A stretch of 64,000 nucleotides of DNA, from contig BJKQ01000010.1 of NCBI GenBank assembly GCA_006538405.1, positions 310,001-374,000 on the forward strand, read 5' to 3'. The DNA is from Hansfordia pulvinata (lineage: Eukaryota > Ascomycota > Sordariomycetes > Xylariales). The notes beneath the pieces are model-generated. The model made no database searches. It saw nothing but the letters and a program-made list of their open reading frames with translations, and was not told the origin of the DNA. Both the position numbers and the translations under genes were made by a program. This document shows positions 48,206-59,434 of this stretch, piece after piece (position 1 is the stretch's first letter; each line of letters starts with the position of its first letter).

Positions 48206-49923
48206 TCAAGACAGCCGGTTCCCCATGTTGACGTGAACAGCCTTGAGCTGCGAGTAGGCCTGCAGGCCGGCCTCGCCCAGCTCGCGGCCGATGCCGCTCT
48301 GCTTGACGCCGCCAAATGGCACGCGCGGGTCGCAGTCCTGGCTGCTGTTGACCCAGACCATGCCCGACTCGAGCTCCGCCGCGACCCGGTGCGCCCGCTC
48401 CAGGTCCCGCGTGAACACGGCGGACCCCAGCCCGTACGCGCTGTCGTTGGCCAGCGCCACCGCCTCCGCCTCGTCCCGGAACCGCGCGATCACCACCACG
48501 GGGCCGAAGATCTCCTCCCGCCACACCCGCATCCCCGGCGTCACCCCCGTGAACACCGTCGGTTCTACAAAGTAGCCCTTCGCCGGCTGCTGCCCCCCTT
48601 CGCTGCCGCTGCCGTGCCACCTTTTCCCCCCACCGCCAGCGTCGCCCCCTCCGCCACCCCGGCGCCGACGAGCTCGAGCACGCGGTCCAGCTGCGCCCGG
48701 CTGACCAGCGGGCCCTGGTACGTCGCGGCGTCCCACTGGCTCCCGAGCACGCTGGTGGCCGCGGTGCGCGCGAGGAACCGCGCGAGGAACTCGTCGTGCG
48801 CGGCCTCGTGCACCAGCACGCGCGACGTCGCCGTGCAGATCTGGCCCTGGTTGCTCATGATGCCCAGGTGGGCCCAGTTGACGGCCTGCTCCATGTCGGC
48901 GTCGCCGAAGACGAGCAGGGGGGACTTGCCGCCGCTCTCGATGCTGACGGGCTTGAGCGTCCGGGCGGCCAGCGCCATGACCGCGGCGGCCGTCGCCGTG
49001 CTGCCCGTGAACGCGACCTTGTCGACCAGGGGGTGCGCCGCGAGCGCGGCGCCCGCCTCGCCCCCGCGCCCGTTGAGCAGGTTGACCACGCCCGGGGGGA
49101 AGCCGGCGCGGCGGACCAGGCCGCCGAGCACGAGGGCGCTCAGGGGCGTCTGCTCGGCGGCCTTGAGGACGACGGCGCAGCCGCAGGCCAGGGCCGGCCC
49201 CAGCTTCCACGTCGCCATGGACAGCGGGTAGTTCCACGGGATGATCTGGGCGACGACGCCGACCGGCTGGCGCACCGTGTAGGCGAACTTCTGGCTCGTC
49301 GTGCTGATGGTCTGCCCAAACGTCTTGTCGGCCCAGCCCGCGTAGTAGCGGATCGTCGCCACGGCCTCGACCAGGTCGGTCTCCAGGGCCTCGGTGTACG
49401 TCTTGCCTGTGGGTGTGGGAGGTGGTCAAGTCAGTCATCTGGTCAGAGGTCCGTGTGGGAGAAGCAGGGGAAAGAGAGACGGGAAGGGAGGGGGGAGGGG
49501 GGGGGCAACACAAACCATTGTCCCAGGCATCAATGGTGGCCAGCAGCTCCTTGTTAGCCTCCATCAGGTTGGCGAGCTCCCACATGAGGGCGCCGCGGTC
49601 GGTGGGCGGCAGGTTCTTCCACGCGGGGCTTCTGAGGGCCTTGTGTGCCGCCCTCACTGCGCGATCCACATCTTCGGCGCTGGCGGCGGCGACGGTGGCG
49701 ATCTTCTCCTCCGTTCTGTGGCGGCGGTCCGCACGAGTGTCAGAATTGGGGGTTTCTCTGAGAAGGGGAGGAGGGGCTGGGGCACGCACGCGGGGTCGAT
49801 CGAGTCGATGGTGCCCCCTGTGGAGGCCACAAACTCGTTGTCGATGAAGAGGCCGGTGGGCTGGGTCCAGGTGCGGCCATTGGGGGCCGTCAGCTCGACG
49901 GACAGGGCGGTGGTGGAGGCCAT
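48206..49923 (-). CDS. NAD(P)-dependent aldehyde dehydrogenase, frame break in exon 3
   Basis: Exons on the minus strand are 49923-49790, 49715-49516 and 49406-48206; about 511 residues after restoring one base. It oxidises an aldehyde to the acid with NAD(P)+. Visible family features: IIPWNYPLSMATWK, the cofactor loop FTGSTATAAAV, the general-base glutamate in SIESGGKSPLLVF, the nucleophile Cys302 in SNQGQICTATSRV, and EEIFGPVVVIARF near the C-terminus. The ending PFGGVKQSGIGRELG is typical of class 1/2-like cytosolic enzymes. The frame changes at 48626-48631 (run of six C on the plus strand). Adding one base joins ATLAVGG to the segment leading into AKGYFVEPTVF. Substrate unknown; the nearby lyase and hydroxyacid oxidase suggest a catabolic role, which is only inference. 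Confidence 0.93.
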
Positions 49924-51469
49924 TCCGGGTTGGCTGTGGTAGACAGACTGAGGTGACGGACCTGTGGAGTGGCAGACAGGTCCAAAGGGAGGTAAGAAGG
50001 GGTGCAGAGGCAGTGGCTCGGTTGGTGATGATGAACAATGAGTTGCAACATGATGCTGCTGGCTCTGACTTTATCGTCAAGTATCAGTGGAGGTCAGAGC
50101 CCGCGCAGAGGTATGCGCGACGCCAAGATGTACCTACCGCCTACCCTACCTCATCTGGGCTGTATACTCGTACCTAGGCTGTACAGGTATCGAATGGGCT
50201 GTACTGGATGTACAGTGGAATACAGCGGGATACCGGTAGCGGAGACACGTCCGGAGGCGACAAGGATGGCTGCCATCATGTCAAGAAGGAAGCCGGGCGG
50301 GCCAGATGCCCCACCTCGCCGTCCACCGTCCGGCTTTGCTCAATGGTCTGGTCTGGTGCTACGGAGCGGACTGCACCGCGCAGGCAGCCCATGGCGGCGA
50401 GTTCTGGTTCTCTCCTTTTTTTTGTCTTTTTTTTTTCCGGCTCTCTATTCCGTAATCACAGGGCCGGCGTCCTGACATCGGGCTGCCCAGCGGCGGCTGG
50501 GATGGTTGGCCGGCAGAGAGGGGATGACGTACTCGTACCTCTCTCAATAGATAGACGTGATCGGCCGAGCTCCGAACACAGGCGCGTCAGCCATCACCTG
50601 CAGATGCAGTCGAGTGGCGGCGGCTCTTTGTGGAAAGTGTCCGCGGGGGGGGTAACGAGTATCTCGAGGCGCGCAAGGATCCAACATGGTGGAGCCGAGG
50701 GGGGGCCTGACTATCTCAACTTTGGTATGGGTTGGTTGGTGCGGGCTATTAGGTAGTGACTAAGTTCAAGCCATTACATTCATCACCACCACCACCACCA
50801 CCCCTTATCCGGCCAGACCTTCCTATCTGTCTCGTCTGCCTCCCAGATCGACCAACGAGAAGAGAAGCCCGTGAGTGGTCGATACCTTAGGGGCCCGTTG
50901 TTAGTCTGGGGTACGAGTAGTCTCCTCTGTCAACCTACAGAAAGTCCACTGGGATCCGGACTCCATTAGATAGACACCCGGACCCTGGCCAACCCACCCG
51001 CTATCACCATCAGGGGCATCGTGAGTCGTGGGTCGCCCTATCAACAGGAGATGGGCGCCTCCCGCCCCCGCGATTGTGGATTGCGGCTCCGGCGCGGCGG
51101 CGTTACCCCGGATCTCCATCTTTACGAGTACCTTAGGTAGGTCCTGGTAGCCCCTCCGCACGCGAGTCCTCTTAAGCGCGGCCCCGACCTCACGTGGCCC
51201 CGCGGTAGGTTCCTGGATTCATCTTGCCGTCAACAAAAGCAGACGCCTGCCGGATTGGATCTGCCAGGCAGAGGGCAGATTGCTTGCTTGCTTGCTTGCT
51301 CTCTTCTGTTTCTGTTTCTGTTTCTGTTTCTGTTTCTGTTTCTGTTTCTGTTTCTGGAAATGCCCCTCCCGCCCGTGCTCGAGAACTGACTGAGCCCCGG
51401 TTGTTGTTGCCCCCGATCCACACGACTCGCACGACCCACGCAACGCCGCGACAGGACTGCTTGCCCACG
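49924..51469. other. Divergent intergenic region between ALDH and the Zn2Cys6 gene
   Basis: Promoters for both flanking genes. It holds a (CAC)n tract at about 50784-50803, several TAC/GTA-rich motifs near 50130-50220, a T-run near 50427-50436, and the TTTCTG repeat listed separately. No gene was seen. Confidence 0.5.
51305..51356 (+). repeat. (TTTCTG)n hexanucleotide repeat in the regulator's leader
   Basis: About eight and a half tandem units, ending about 115 bases before the ATG of the Zn2Cys6 gene. It therefore probably lies in the promoter or 5' UTR. Confidence 0.9.
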
Positions 51470-54400
51470 ATGAAGCCGCCCGCGGCCTCGGTCGCCAGAT
51501 CCCGCACGTTCACAGGGTGCAAGACATGCCGGGTGGGTGATTGATCCCATCTCGCGGCCGACCCCGGCTCTTGCGCAGGACGCAGCCGGCTAATAAATCC
51601 ACGTCCCTCACAGGCGCGACATGCCAAATGTGACGAGAAACGGCCCGAGGTATGTCCGTTTTTCTGTCTGTCTGTCTGTCTGTCCGTTTGTCTGTCTATC
51701 TGGCTGTTCTTCTGTCTGTGCGCGTGTGCGTTCGCAGTCCATGGCATCCCCCCCCGACCCACGTGTTGCCCTCCCCGTCCCGCCCCTCTCCGTCTTGTCT
51801 TGTCCTGTCTTGCTGGCTGGCCCATCACCACCCGCTCACTCATACAAACCCCTGCTGGACAGTGCGATGCCTGCCGCCGGATGCAGGTCCCTTGCGAGGG
51901 CTACGAGCCGAGCCTGCTGTGGGTGGTCGACGACGCCGTGCCCGGAGTCACCTCTGCGTCGGCGCAGCTGCGGCAGACCCATCGCGGTTCCTCCTATCGG
52001 TACCCGCTGCTGTCAGGTATTTCCACCCTCCCTTCACTGTGGATGTATCCCTTGCCTGCAGTACATACGGTACATCCATGCCGTCCACTGCCTGTAGGTA
52101 CCTCGGGCACAACATGTAACGTCGACATGTACACGCGGGGTGAAATGGATGCAGGTGGTGGGTGACCCATGTGGCTGACTGTTTCCCATGTTACCATTCC
52201 ATCAGAGTCGAGGCGCAGTCAGATGAGCGACCAGATCCGCCGCGCCCTCCGCAACCGCACCGTCAAGAAGCTGCTGCAGGAGATCGACTTCGAGGCCGAC
52301 GCCGGCGACGCCGCGACAGCCGTCGTTGACCGTGCCGTCGGACCCTTCACCGTCTTTGACACGCGGCAGACATGTGTCTCCGACGCCGACCCATCGTACG
52401 AGCAGCACCTCTCGCCTTCGCCGCCGCTGCCACCGTCGCCGTCGCCGCCAGGGCTGGACCTCTCCCCTGAGAGACCCCCAGAGATAGCCCCTGGCGTACC
52501 AACCGAGGCCGAGGTACCATGGCAGATGGCACATGATGCCTTGGCCCAGCCTCCGACGTCGATGCTCGAGCCGACGGCGGCGGCGGCAGCAGTAGCAGCA
52601 GCAGCAGCAGCAGCAGCAGAAACAGCAGCATCGACACACGATGGCGGCGGGTGGCTCGACTGTGACAATCCCTTTCCCCTGTTCCCAGGGCCCCTCGATG
52701 TCGATGTCGACGCCGATGCGCTGCCGGATCACGACTGGTGCTTCTCGGCCGAAATGCAGCACCTGGCCGATGCGTCTGATCACCACCGCGACCACCACAA
52801 CAGCAGTAGCATGCCAGCCTTCTTCCCCCAGCCCAACGACTCGCTCTTTGGTTTTCTGCAAAACGCCCAGCAGCCCCTCGGCGGAGATGTCCACGCCGAC
52901 TACATGGAGGAAGAGGCAGACCACCACGAAGCCGCTCAGCAAGGCAACGCCGGCACTGCCATGGTCCCATCGCTGCCGTCCTCGCCCCTCTTCTCGTCCA
53001 TGCCACGGTCCCCAGGCATCGGTGTCGGCGGCAGCGGCGGCGCCACCTTCAGCCAGATGCCGGACCAGGCCCAGCGGCTGCTGCGGCACTTCAAGGACCG
53101 CCTGGCCCAGTCGTCCTCCTCGTCCTCCTCGCCCTCTTCCCAGCGCCGCTCGCCCTGGCAGATCCTGTTCCTGCCCAAGGCGCTCGAGACGTTTGCCGAG
53201 ATGGCCATCTGCTCCAGCGTGTCGCACACGCGGTCCGCCGTGCTGTTCGGCCTCCTGGCCAACAGCGCCTTCCAGCTGCAGCACAGCGGCGCCGGCGAAC
53301 AAGGCAGCAACGCCAACGACAGCCTGACGCCCGCGTACTGGCTCGACGTCGGCCGGCGCCACCGCGACACCGCAAAGTACCACCTGCGCCACGCCATCTA
53401 CACCGAGATGTACGGGCCCGGGCGCGCGAGCTATCAGGACCTGCTGATGGCCATGCTGGCGTGCGCCATGAGCGTCGTCCACGACAGCGCCAGCGCCTTC
53501 CGCATCTTCCTGCTCGACGCCGAGCGGCTGATCCGCGTCAGGTGGATCCAGGGGCCGGACTCGGAGGGGCCGCCGGGCTCCTCGTCCTCCTCCCGCCGCC
53601 ATCGCCGCCCCCCTTCGTACGAGGTCCGCCTGCTGCACCACATGTACACGATGCTGCGCATCATCACCGAGAGCATCAGCAGCATGTCGTTTGACAGCAC
53701 CAAGAGGATCGTGGACCTCGATGGCTCGCCAGAAGAGGAGGGGGGAGAAGGCGTCAGCGGTGGACTCAGTGAGCAGCAGCAGCAGCAGCAGCAGCAGCAC
53801 CCCTCTTCACCCCCCTCTCCAGCGTCATCCATTCAGCCACGCCAGTTCTACCTGGAGGAGCACAAGCTGGCGCAGGGCTTGGACCCGACGCTCGAGAAGA
53901 CGGGCGACATGGGCTACAACGACATCCACCTGGAGATCCAGGGGACGTGGGACAAGACGCTGTTCCCGGCCATCTACGGGTTCCCCGAGTCGCTGATCAC
54001 CCTTCTGTCGCAGACCATCTCGTTCGCCAACGACAAGGCCCGCCTGAGCGCCACGTCGCGCGACAACCCAGCCCTGACGGCCGCCGTCGAGAAGCACGTG
54101 AAAGCGCTCGAGAACAGCCTGTGGTCCTGGACCCTGCCGTCGGGTCCCCAGAAGATGGGCCCTTGCTGCCTGCCCTCGGCGCCGTCGGCGGCCTCGTCCC
54201 GCCACCAGTCCCCGGCCCCCGAGACCAGGGAGAGCCTGATGGACCAGCCGGGGACCCAGTCGCTGGTGCTGGCCATGCACCAGGCGATCCTCATCTACTT
54301 CTACCGGCGCGTGTACGACATGAGCGCCATGATGATGCAGCACCTGGTGCAGCGCACGCTGGACCTGCTCCAGCCGTGCCTGCTCCTGGATGACGACGAG

Positions 54401-54916
54401 CACAGCGACGAGCACGACGCCAGCAGCAGAAGCATATGCACAACCCCCAAGCCCAACACCCGACCGCCACCCAGGTCATCCCGCCCCGGCCGCTCCGCCC
54501 TCACGACGACGCTGGGTCCGTGCGACGACGACCAGGACTTCGCGGCCATTGTGTCGTGGCCCGCATTCGTGGCGGGCTGCGAGGCGACGACGCCGGAGCT
54601 GCGGGCGCGCTCGCTGCGCTGCATCGCCGCCGTCGAGGGGGGCGGGCGCGGCGGGCGGGGGCGCGGCACGGCGCTGTTCGCGCCCCCGGCTCCGGGACCG
54701 GGTCCGGGTCCGAGTCCGCGGCCAGCTTTGTCCGGCGCGTGTGGCGGCGGCGGGACCGCGCGGGGGACTGGACGCTCGGGTGGGACGCGGCCGCTGCTGG
54801 GTGCTGATGTGTTTGGTGTCGGCATGGGTGTTGGGGATATTTTTGAAGATTTTCATTGTTGGATAGTGGAGCCTGGGTGTTGCGGTCTGTTTTCTATCGA
54901 TGAGATGTATGAATGA
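51470..54916 (+). CDS. Zn2Cys6 transcription factor, probable frame break near the C-terminus
   Basis: Exons are 51470-51532, 51614-51649, 51863-52016 and 52206 onward. The zinc cluster is spread over three exons with perfect spacing: Cys17, 20, 27, 34, 37 and 44 (C-x2-C-x6-C-x6-C-x2-C-x6-C). A poly-Ala tract, Pro/Ser- and Asp-rich linkers and a Gln run lie between it and a helical Fungal_trans_2-like region (FLPKALETFAEMAICSSVSH, LTPAYWLDVGRRHRDTAKYH, then YQDLLMAMLACAMS). In the raw frame the protein ends at 54916 (987 residues) in glycine-rich sequence. However, the motif expected at the end of such regulators, FVRRVWRRRDRAGDWTLGWD, lies in another frame and stops at 54807. One lost base in the G runs at about 54636-54662 would restore it, giving 951 residues. 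Target genes are unknown; intron 2 contains a TCTG repeat. Confidence 0.88.
51663..51683 (+). repeat. (TCTG)n repeat in an intron
   Basis: Five tandem units just inside the second intron of the Zn2Cys6 regulator, followed by imperfect copies to about 51720. Confidence 0.8.
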
Positions 54917-55639
54917 TGAGTGTCATGCGTTGTACGCACGAGGGTAGTCCGTTGCCGATATCTGCGCCAAGCGAGATAGGCCGGGATGTGTGCAGATGCG
55001 GCATGTGGGTTCCATCGTGCTGGGGGCGAGGAGCTGGCCTGTTGCTTTTAGCGACTTGCCACCATGCGGTCATTGTCTTCTGCAAAGCTTTTGCTTAGAC
55101 CTAATGATACTCATTCGCGACGGTATTGGGATTCAGAAGACTAAGGCAGGCGAGACGGATGGCCTTTGTGTTGACGGCGGACTTGAAGCTGGGGTATCCT
55201 GACCTGTAGGCTCAGGAATTGCAAGGGGGCTGGCTATTCGGCGTGTAATGCCGCGTTCAACCTAGGATGCCGATCAAGTCGTTCTCTTCCCTCGAGCCTG
55301 TCGAGTTGAAGTCGGGTGGTGAACGTTGCAAATAGGTGGTGGAGCCCGGTAGCCAGAGTAGGTAGGAACCGTAGTTAATACCTATCTTGTAGATGCCAAA
55401 TTGTCAACCAGAATCAGCTACACGGTCCAGTGTCCAGTCACGTCATCCAATCACTGCAAATCGAGATCCCTTCAGCTTGATGCTATTCACACGACACATC
55501 ACCACGGACTTGACGTCTGCGCCACCGAAGCAAAACACAAGTCATTTAACCTTGTTATGAATTGTCAACACCACCGCGCCGGAATTAACTAGGACCACCC
55601 CGGACAAATCCCTCGCAGACCGCGGTTTTGCCTGCCAAA
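54917..55639. other. Convergent intergenic region
   Basis: 3' regions of the Zn2Cys6 regulator and of the DHDPS-family gene, less GC-rich than the flanking exons. No gene was seen. Confidence 0.5.
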
Positions 55640-56559
55640 TCAGGCCAGGGGCACGCCGGCATCCCTCAGGATGGCGGCGAGCTCGTCGCGGTGCTCCTGG
55701 GCGAGGAGGGCGAAAGGCCTGCGCAGGCCGCCGGTGGGCCAGCCCCTCAGCTCCATGCCGGTCTTGACGGCGGCGGCGTAGTTGTGGCTCTCGAGGAAGC
55801 GGCAGACGGGGAAGATGCGGCGCCAGAGGTCCTGGGCCCGGGTCAGGTCCCCCCGGACGGCGAGCGCGTCCCACAGCTCGACGGCCAGCTCGGGGATCAC
55901 GTTGGCGGCGCCCCAGACGGTGCCGCGCGCCCCCGCCGCCAGGCCGTAGAAGGTCAGCGTGTCCCAGCCGTTGAAGGTGGTGATGGCGGCGTCGTGCCGG
56001 AACAGCAGCTCCGTCAGCGCGGGCGCGTTGCCCGACGTGTCCTTCATGTGCGTCACGCCCACCTCGCCCAGCGCCGCCAGCTCCTCCGGCTTGAGGTTCA
56101 CCCCCGTCGCGGGCGGGATGTTGTAGTACACGATCGGCAGCCCGCCCGCGGCGTCGCGCACCTCGGCCAGCAGCGCCCGCAGCTCCGCCAGGCTGGGCGC
56201 GTCGTAGAAGGGCGGGACGACCATGAGCGCCGCCGCCCCGGCGCCCGCGGCGTGAGCCGCCAGCTCCGCGCTCTCCCGGGTCGACAGGCCGCCCACGCCC
56301 GCTACCACGGGGACCCGGCCCCGCGCGGCCCGGACCGTCTCCTCGACCAGCGTGCGCCGCTCCGCGCCCGTCAGCGCCGTGAACTCGCCCGTGCTTCCCC
56401 CGGGACCAGGCCGTGCGCGCCCGCGGCCACCAGCCGGTCCACGTGCGCGTGCAGCGCGGCCACGTCGATGGCCGCGGCGTCCGGGCCGGTGAACGGCGTC
56501 GGCAGGGCGACCATGACGCCGTGGAGGTCCGTGGTGGTGGTGGCGGTGTTGGCCGGCAT
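55640..56559 (-). CDS. DHDPS/N-acetylneuraminate lyase-family aldolase, frame break near N-terminus
   Basis: An intronless frame of about 306 residues after restoring one base. This family of class I (Schiff-base) TIM barrels makes or cleaves a pyruvate-type carbon bond. Members include dihydrodipicolinate synthase, 2-keto-3-deoxy sugar-acid aldolases, 4-hydroxy-2-oxoglutarate aldolase and pyrroline-hydroxycarboxylate deaminase. Visible motifs: GVMVALPTPF at the N-terminus, GGSTGEF (substrate carboxylate loop), VVYYNIP-type IVYYNIPPATG with the catalytic tyrosine, and THMKDTSGN with the Schiff-base lysine near residue 173. Frame changes at 56397-56401 (run of five C on the plus strand), exactly inside the GGSTGEF loop. 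Fungi do not make lysine through diaminopimelate, so a catabolic aldolase is more likely than DapA. Lack of introns is notable next to multi-exon neighbours. Confidence 0.9.
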
Positions 56560-57900
56560 GGTGTTATGGTTATGGTGTGTGTGTGAGAGAGGTTGGAGTG
56601 CCGGGGGGTTTTAGACAAGAGAGATGGAGGTGTCCAGGACGATGAGGTAGTGGCCAGACTTTTTTCTTCTCTCTCTCTTTTATTCTAGCTTGGTGGTGGA
56701 GAGTATGTGTGTGACAGTGATGAGAGAGCGAGAGCGATGGTTGTGATGCCGTATTGTTCTTTCTTTCTCACCCTTCTCGACGGCATGGACGCGGCAGTTG
56801 TTTATACACACCCGCCCCCCCCTCCAATCCCGCCCATCACGAGAGCCCGATGTCTCCGGCGACGGCTCCTCGGCCATGGCGGCATCGGGTCCGGTCTCCG
56901 GTCGCCGGTGCTGGGGCTGGCTTCGCGGGCTCGTAGACTTTCTCGATGGGTCGGAGGGGGGAGGGGGGGGGGGGGGAGTGGGGGAGCTTTGCTTTGCAAT
57001 CAGATAATAAAAAGGGGGGCGGTTTTGGAAGAGGCAAGCCTCCGCGGGCAACGGATTTATAGGTGTGGACAGGCAGAGACCGGGGACCAGAGACCCACCC
57101 CCACCACCTCGGCCAACCCAGCGCGGGGTCGTTCGGCCCAGCCGCGACGCGCAGACCAGACGGGACTGACTCGCGATGGATTCGGCGTGCGGGCATCGCC
57201 ATATCGGGCTTGTCGCGGTGGGTTGCTCGCAGGGCGTGGCCTTCTGCGATGGTCTCTCTCGCCAACCGGGCGATTAACCTGCGCCTGGTCCGGCCCGCCG
57301 ACCCGCGTGATAACGCAGCCACGGATGGGGGCTTTCGGGGTCCGGGTCCGAAGAGCGTGCTTTTCGTCTTCGTCTGACTGACCACCTTGGATCGTGCTGA
57401 CATCAGATGCCCCGTGGATGGCTTAGGGGTGGTGGAGACGGTGCTATCTGCACTCCTCTTCGGCGGCGGCTCCTTCGAGACAACTGGGCTGTGTATGATA
57501 CGTGATCGCCGCGTTGGCCCGGGTGCTTAGAACGCCGCCCTGCTCACGGCTGCACACTGGCGATTCTTTGCAGTATCGAGTGGCTGAGAGTTTCTCCTGA
57601 GTCTAGATGTCAGAGTTCCTAGACTGGTAAAGCGCTCGGTACTGCCAGCTTCATATACCTCGCCGGCGATGGCCCTACCAAAAAGGAGTTTTCAAGCGGA
57701 ATGTTCGGGAACCGCAAAAGCCATGGTTCGAAAGTGCTGTCTATTACATGCGTTGTGGCCTTATATAAGCCATGCAAATGGAAGATGAAGGCCAAGTGTA
57801 TTGCGCGAGGTACGTGTAGATGATGGCACTGGCTATAGGCTATCCCAGTCCTGCTTCCGAGATCCTCTCCAATGGGTATCCTCGGTATACCCTGAGCTCG
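56560..57900. other. Intergenic region between the lyase and hydroxyacid oxidase genes
   Basis: Both flanking genes read leftward. The left part is the lyase promoter, with a G-rich tract at about 56957-56986. A TATATAA-like sequence near 57761 has no gene assigned to it. No open frame here is supported. Confidence 0.5.
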
Positions 57901-59434
57901 TCAGAGCTTGGACAAGATGCCCTCCGAGTTGAGAAAGGTGATGTGCTGCCTCGTAATCTCCTTGACACTCCTGCACCCGCGAGCGCCATGGTGATCCGCA
58001 GCTCGTCCCGGAGGATTTTGATGGCCAGCTCGACGCCCTCCTGGCCGTTATACTGCGGGGGCCGTGTCAGCAGAAGACAGAGACAGAAGAAGAAGAAGAA
58101 GAACAAGGAAGAAAACAACAGAGCAACATCAGCAAGTCGGGGGGCGTCAGGTCCCCGAGAAAGAAAAAGAAGAAGACAGAAAAATAGAAAAGAAAACATA
58201 CCGCCAGCCCCCACACGGGGATCCTGCCCACAAAGACGTGGCACGCGCCCATGGCCAGGGCCTTGAAGACGTCGGTGCCGCGGCGGATCCCGCCGTCGAC
58301 GGCGACGGGGATCCTGCCGGCGGCGGCGACGACGCACTCGCGCAGGGCGTCGAGCGTGGCGGGGACGCCGTCGAGCTGGCGCCCGCCGTGGTTGGACACG
58401 ACGACGCCGTCGAGCCCGTGGGCCAGCGCCAGGTTGACGTCGTCGGCGCTGAGCACGCCCTTGATCCAGATCTGCAGCGTCGTGTTGGCCCGCAGCCAGG
58501 GGACGATGCTGTCCCAGTCTAGCGTCGGGTCGAACTCGTGCTTGCTGGGGCCCGACCCGTCGCCGTCGTCGTCCGCCGCCCCCGGCGCGGCCCCGGACAG
58601 CTCCGACTTGCCGTCCGACTCGAGGTTCGGCCACTCGACGCCGTCCGGCAGCGTGAAGCCGTTGCGGTACTCGTTGAGCCGGCGGCCCAGCATCGGAATG
58701 TCCACGCTGATCATGGCGGCCTTGTACCCGGCGGCTGGTCACACTCAAGCCCACGTCGGTATAGTCAGCATCATCCAGCACAAGTCTCCCTGCCGGCCCC
58801 CGGAAGGGGTCTGTCTGGCCTGCTGGTCTGTCTGGAGTCACTCACCCTCGGCCCTCTTCAGTATCCGCAGGCTCGTCTCGCGGTCGCGCAGGACGCACAG
58901 CTGCATGGCGTACGGGTTCGCCAGGCCCTCGGCCCGCACGTTCTCCATGGACTCGGTAGCGTACGACGAGAGGCCCATGGCCAGGTTGAACTTGGCGGCG
59001 GCGGCCGAGGTGGCGCGCTCGCCGGCCGGGTGCGCCAGCTTGTGCATGGCCGCCGGGCCCATGCCGAAGGGCAGGTCCGTCCGCACCCCGAACAGCTCCG
59101 ACGACATGTCCAGGTTGTCCACGTTGACCAGCACCCGCGGCCTGATCTTGTACCGGTCGTAGGCCGCCTCGTTGTCGCGCAGGCTGGAGGGGAGGTGTGG
59201 TCAGCTGGATGGGCAACGCAGGCCAGTTACTTTCCGCCGTGCTGATGTCAACTCACGTCACGAGGTCCATGGCCCCCTCGTTGAAGTAATCTGCCGCAAA
59301 GTCAGCCGGGCCGACGCGACGCGGCTCCTCTCTCACTCACCTCTGTACATGGCGGGCATCTTCTGGCTGGCCAGCCTCTTCAGGTCATCGATTGTGTGGA
59401 CATGTTTGTCGTAGGAGCTGCCCCTATTCGCCAT
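57901..59434 (-). CDS. FMN-dependent (S)-2-hydroxyacid oxidase/dehydrogenase, frame break in last exon
   Basis: Exons on the minus strand are 59434-59341, 59290-59257, 59183-58846, 58734-58202 and 58052-57901; about 383 residues after restoring one base. The enzyme oxidises an L-2-hydroxy acid (glycolate, lactate or similar) to the oxo acid with FMN. Signs of the family: DYFNEGAMDLVT, GMGPAAMHKLAHPAGE, the substrate-region WIKGVLSADD with catalytic lysine, VVSNHGGRQLDG with the active-site histidine and arginine, and PVAVDGGIRRGTDV plus VGRIPVWGLA in the phosphate-binding end of the barrel. There is no cytochrome b5 domain, so it is oxidase-like and not a flavocytochrome b2. Frame changes at 57976-57978 (run of three C on the plus strand). 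Adding one base yields LAGCRSVKEITRQHITFLN, the family consensus, ending SEGILSKL. Exon 2 is only 34 bases. Confidence 0.93.

Noticed and set aside
57755..57775. TATA-box-like TATATAA sequence
   Set aside because: No gene starts within several hundred bases in either direction, so it has no supported role.
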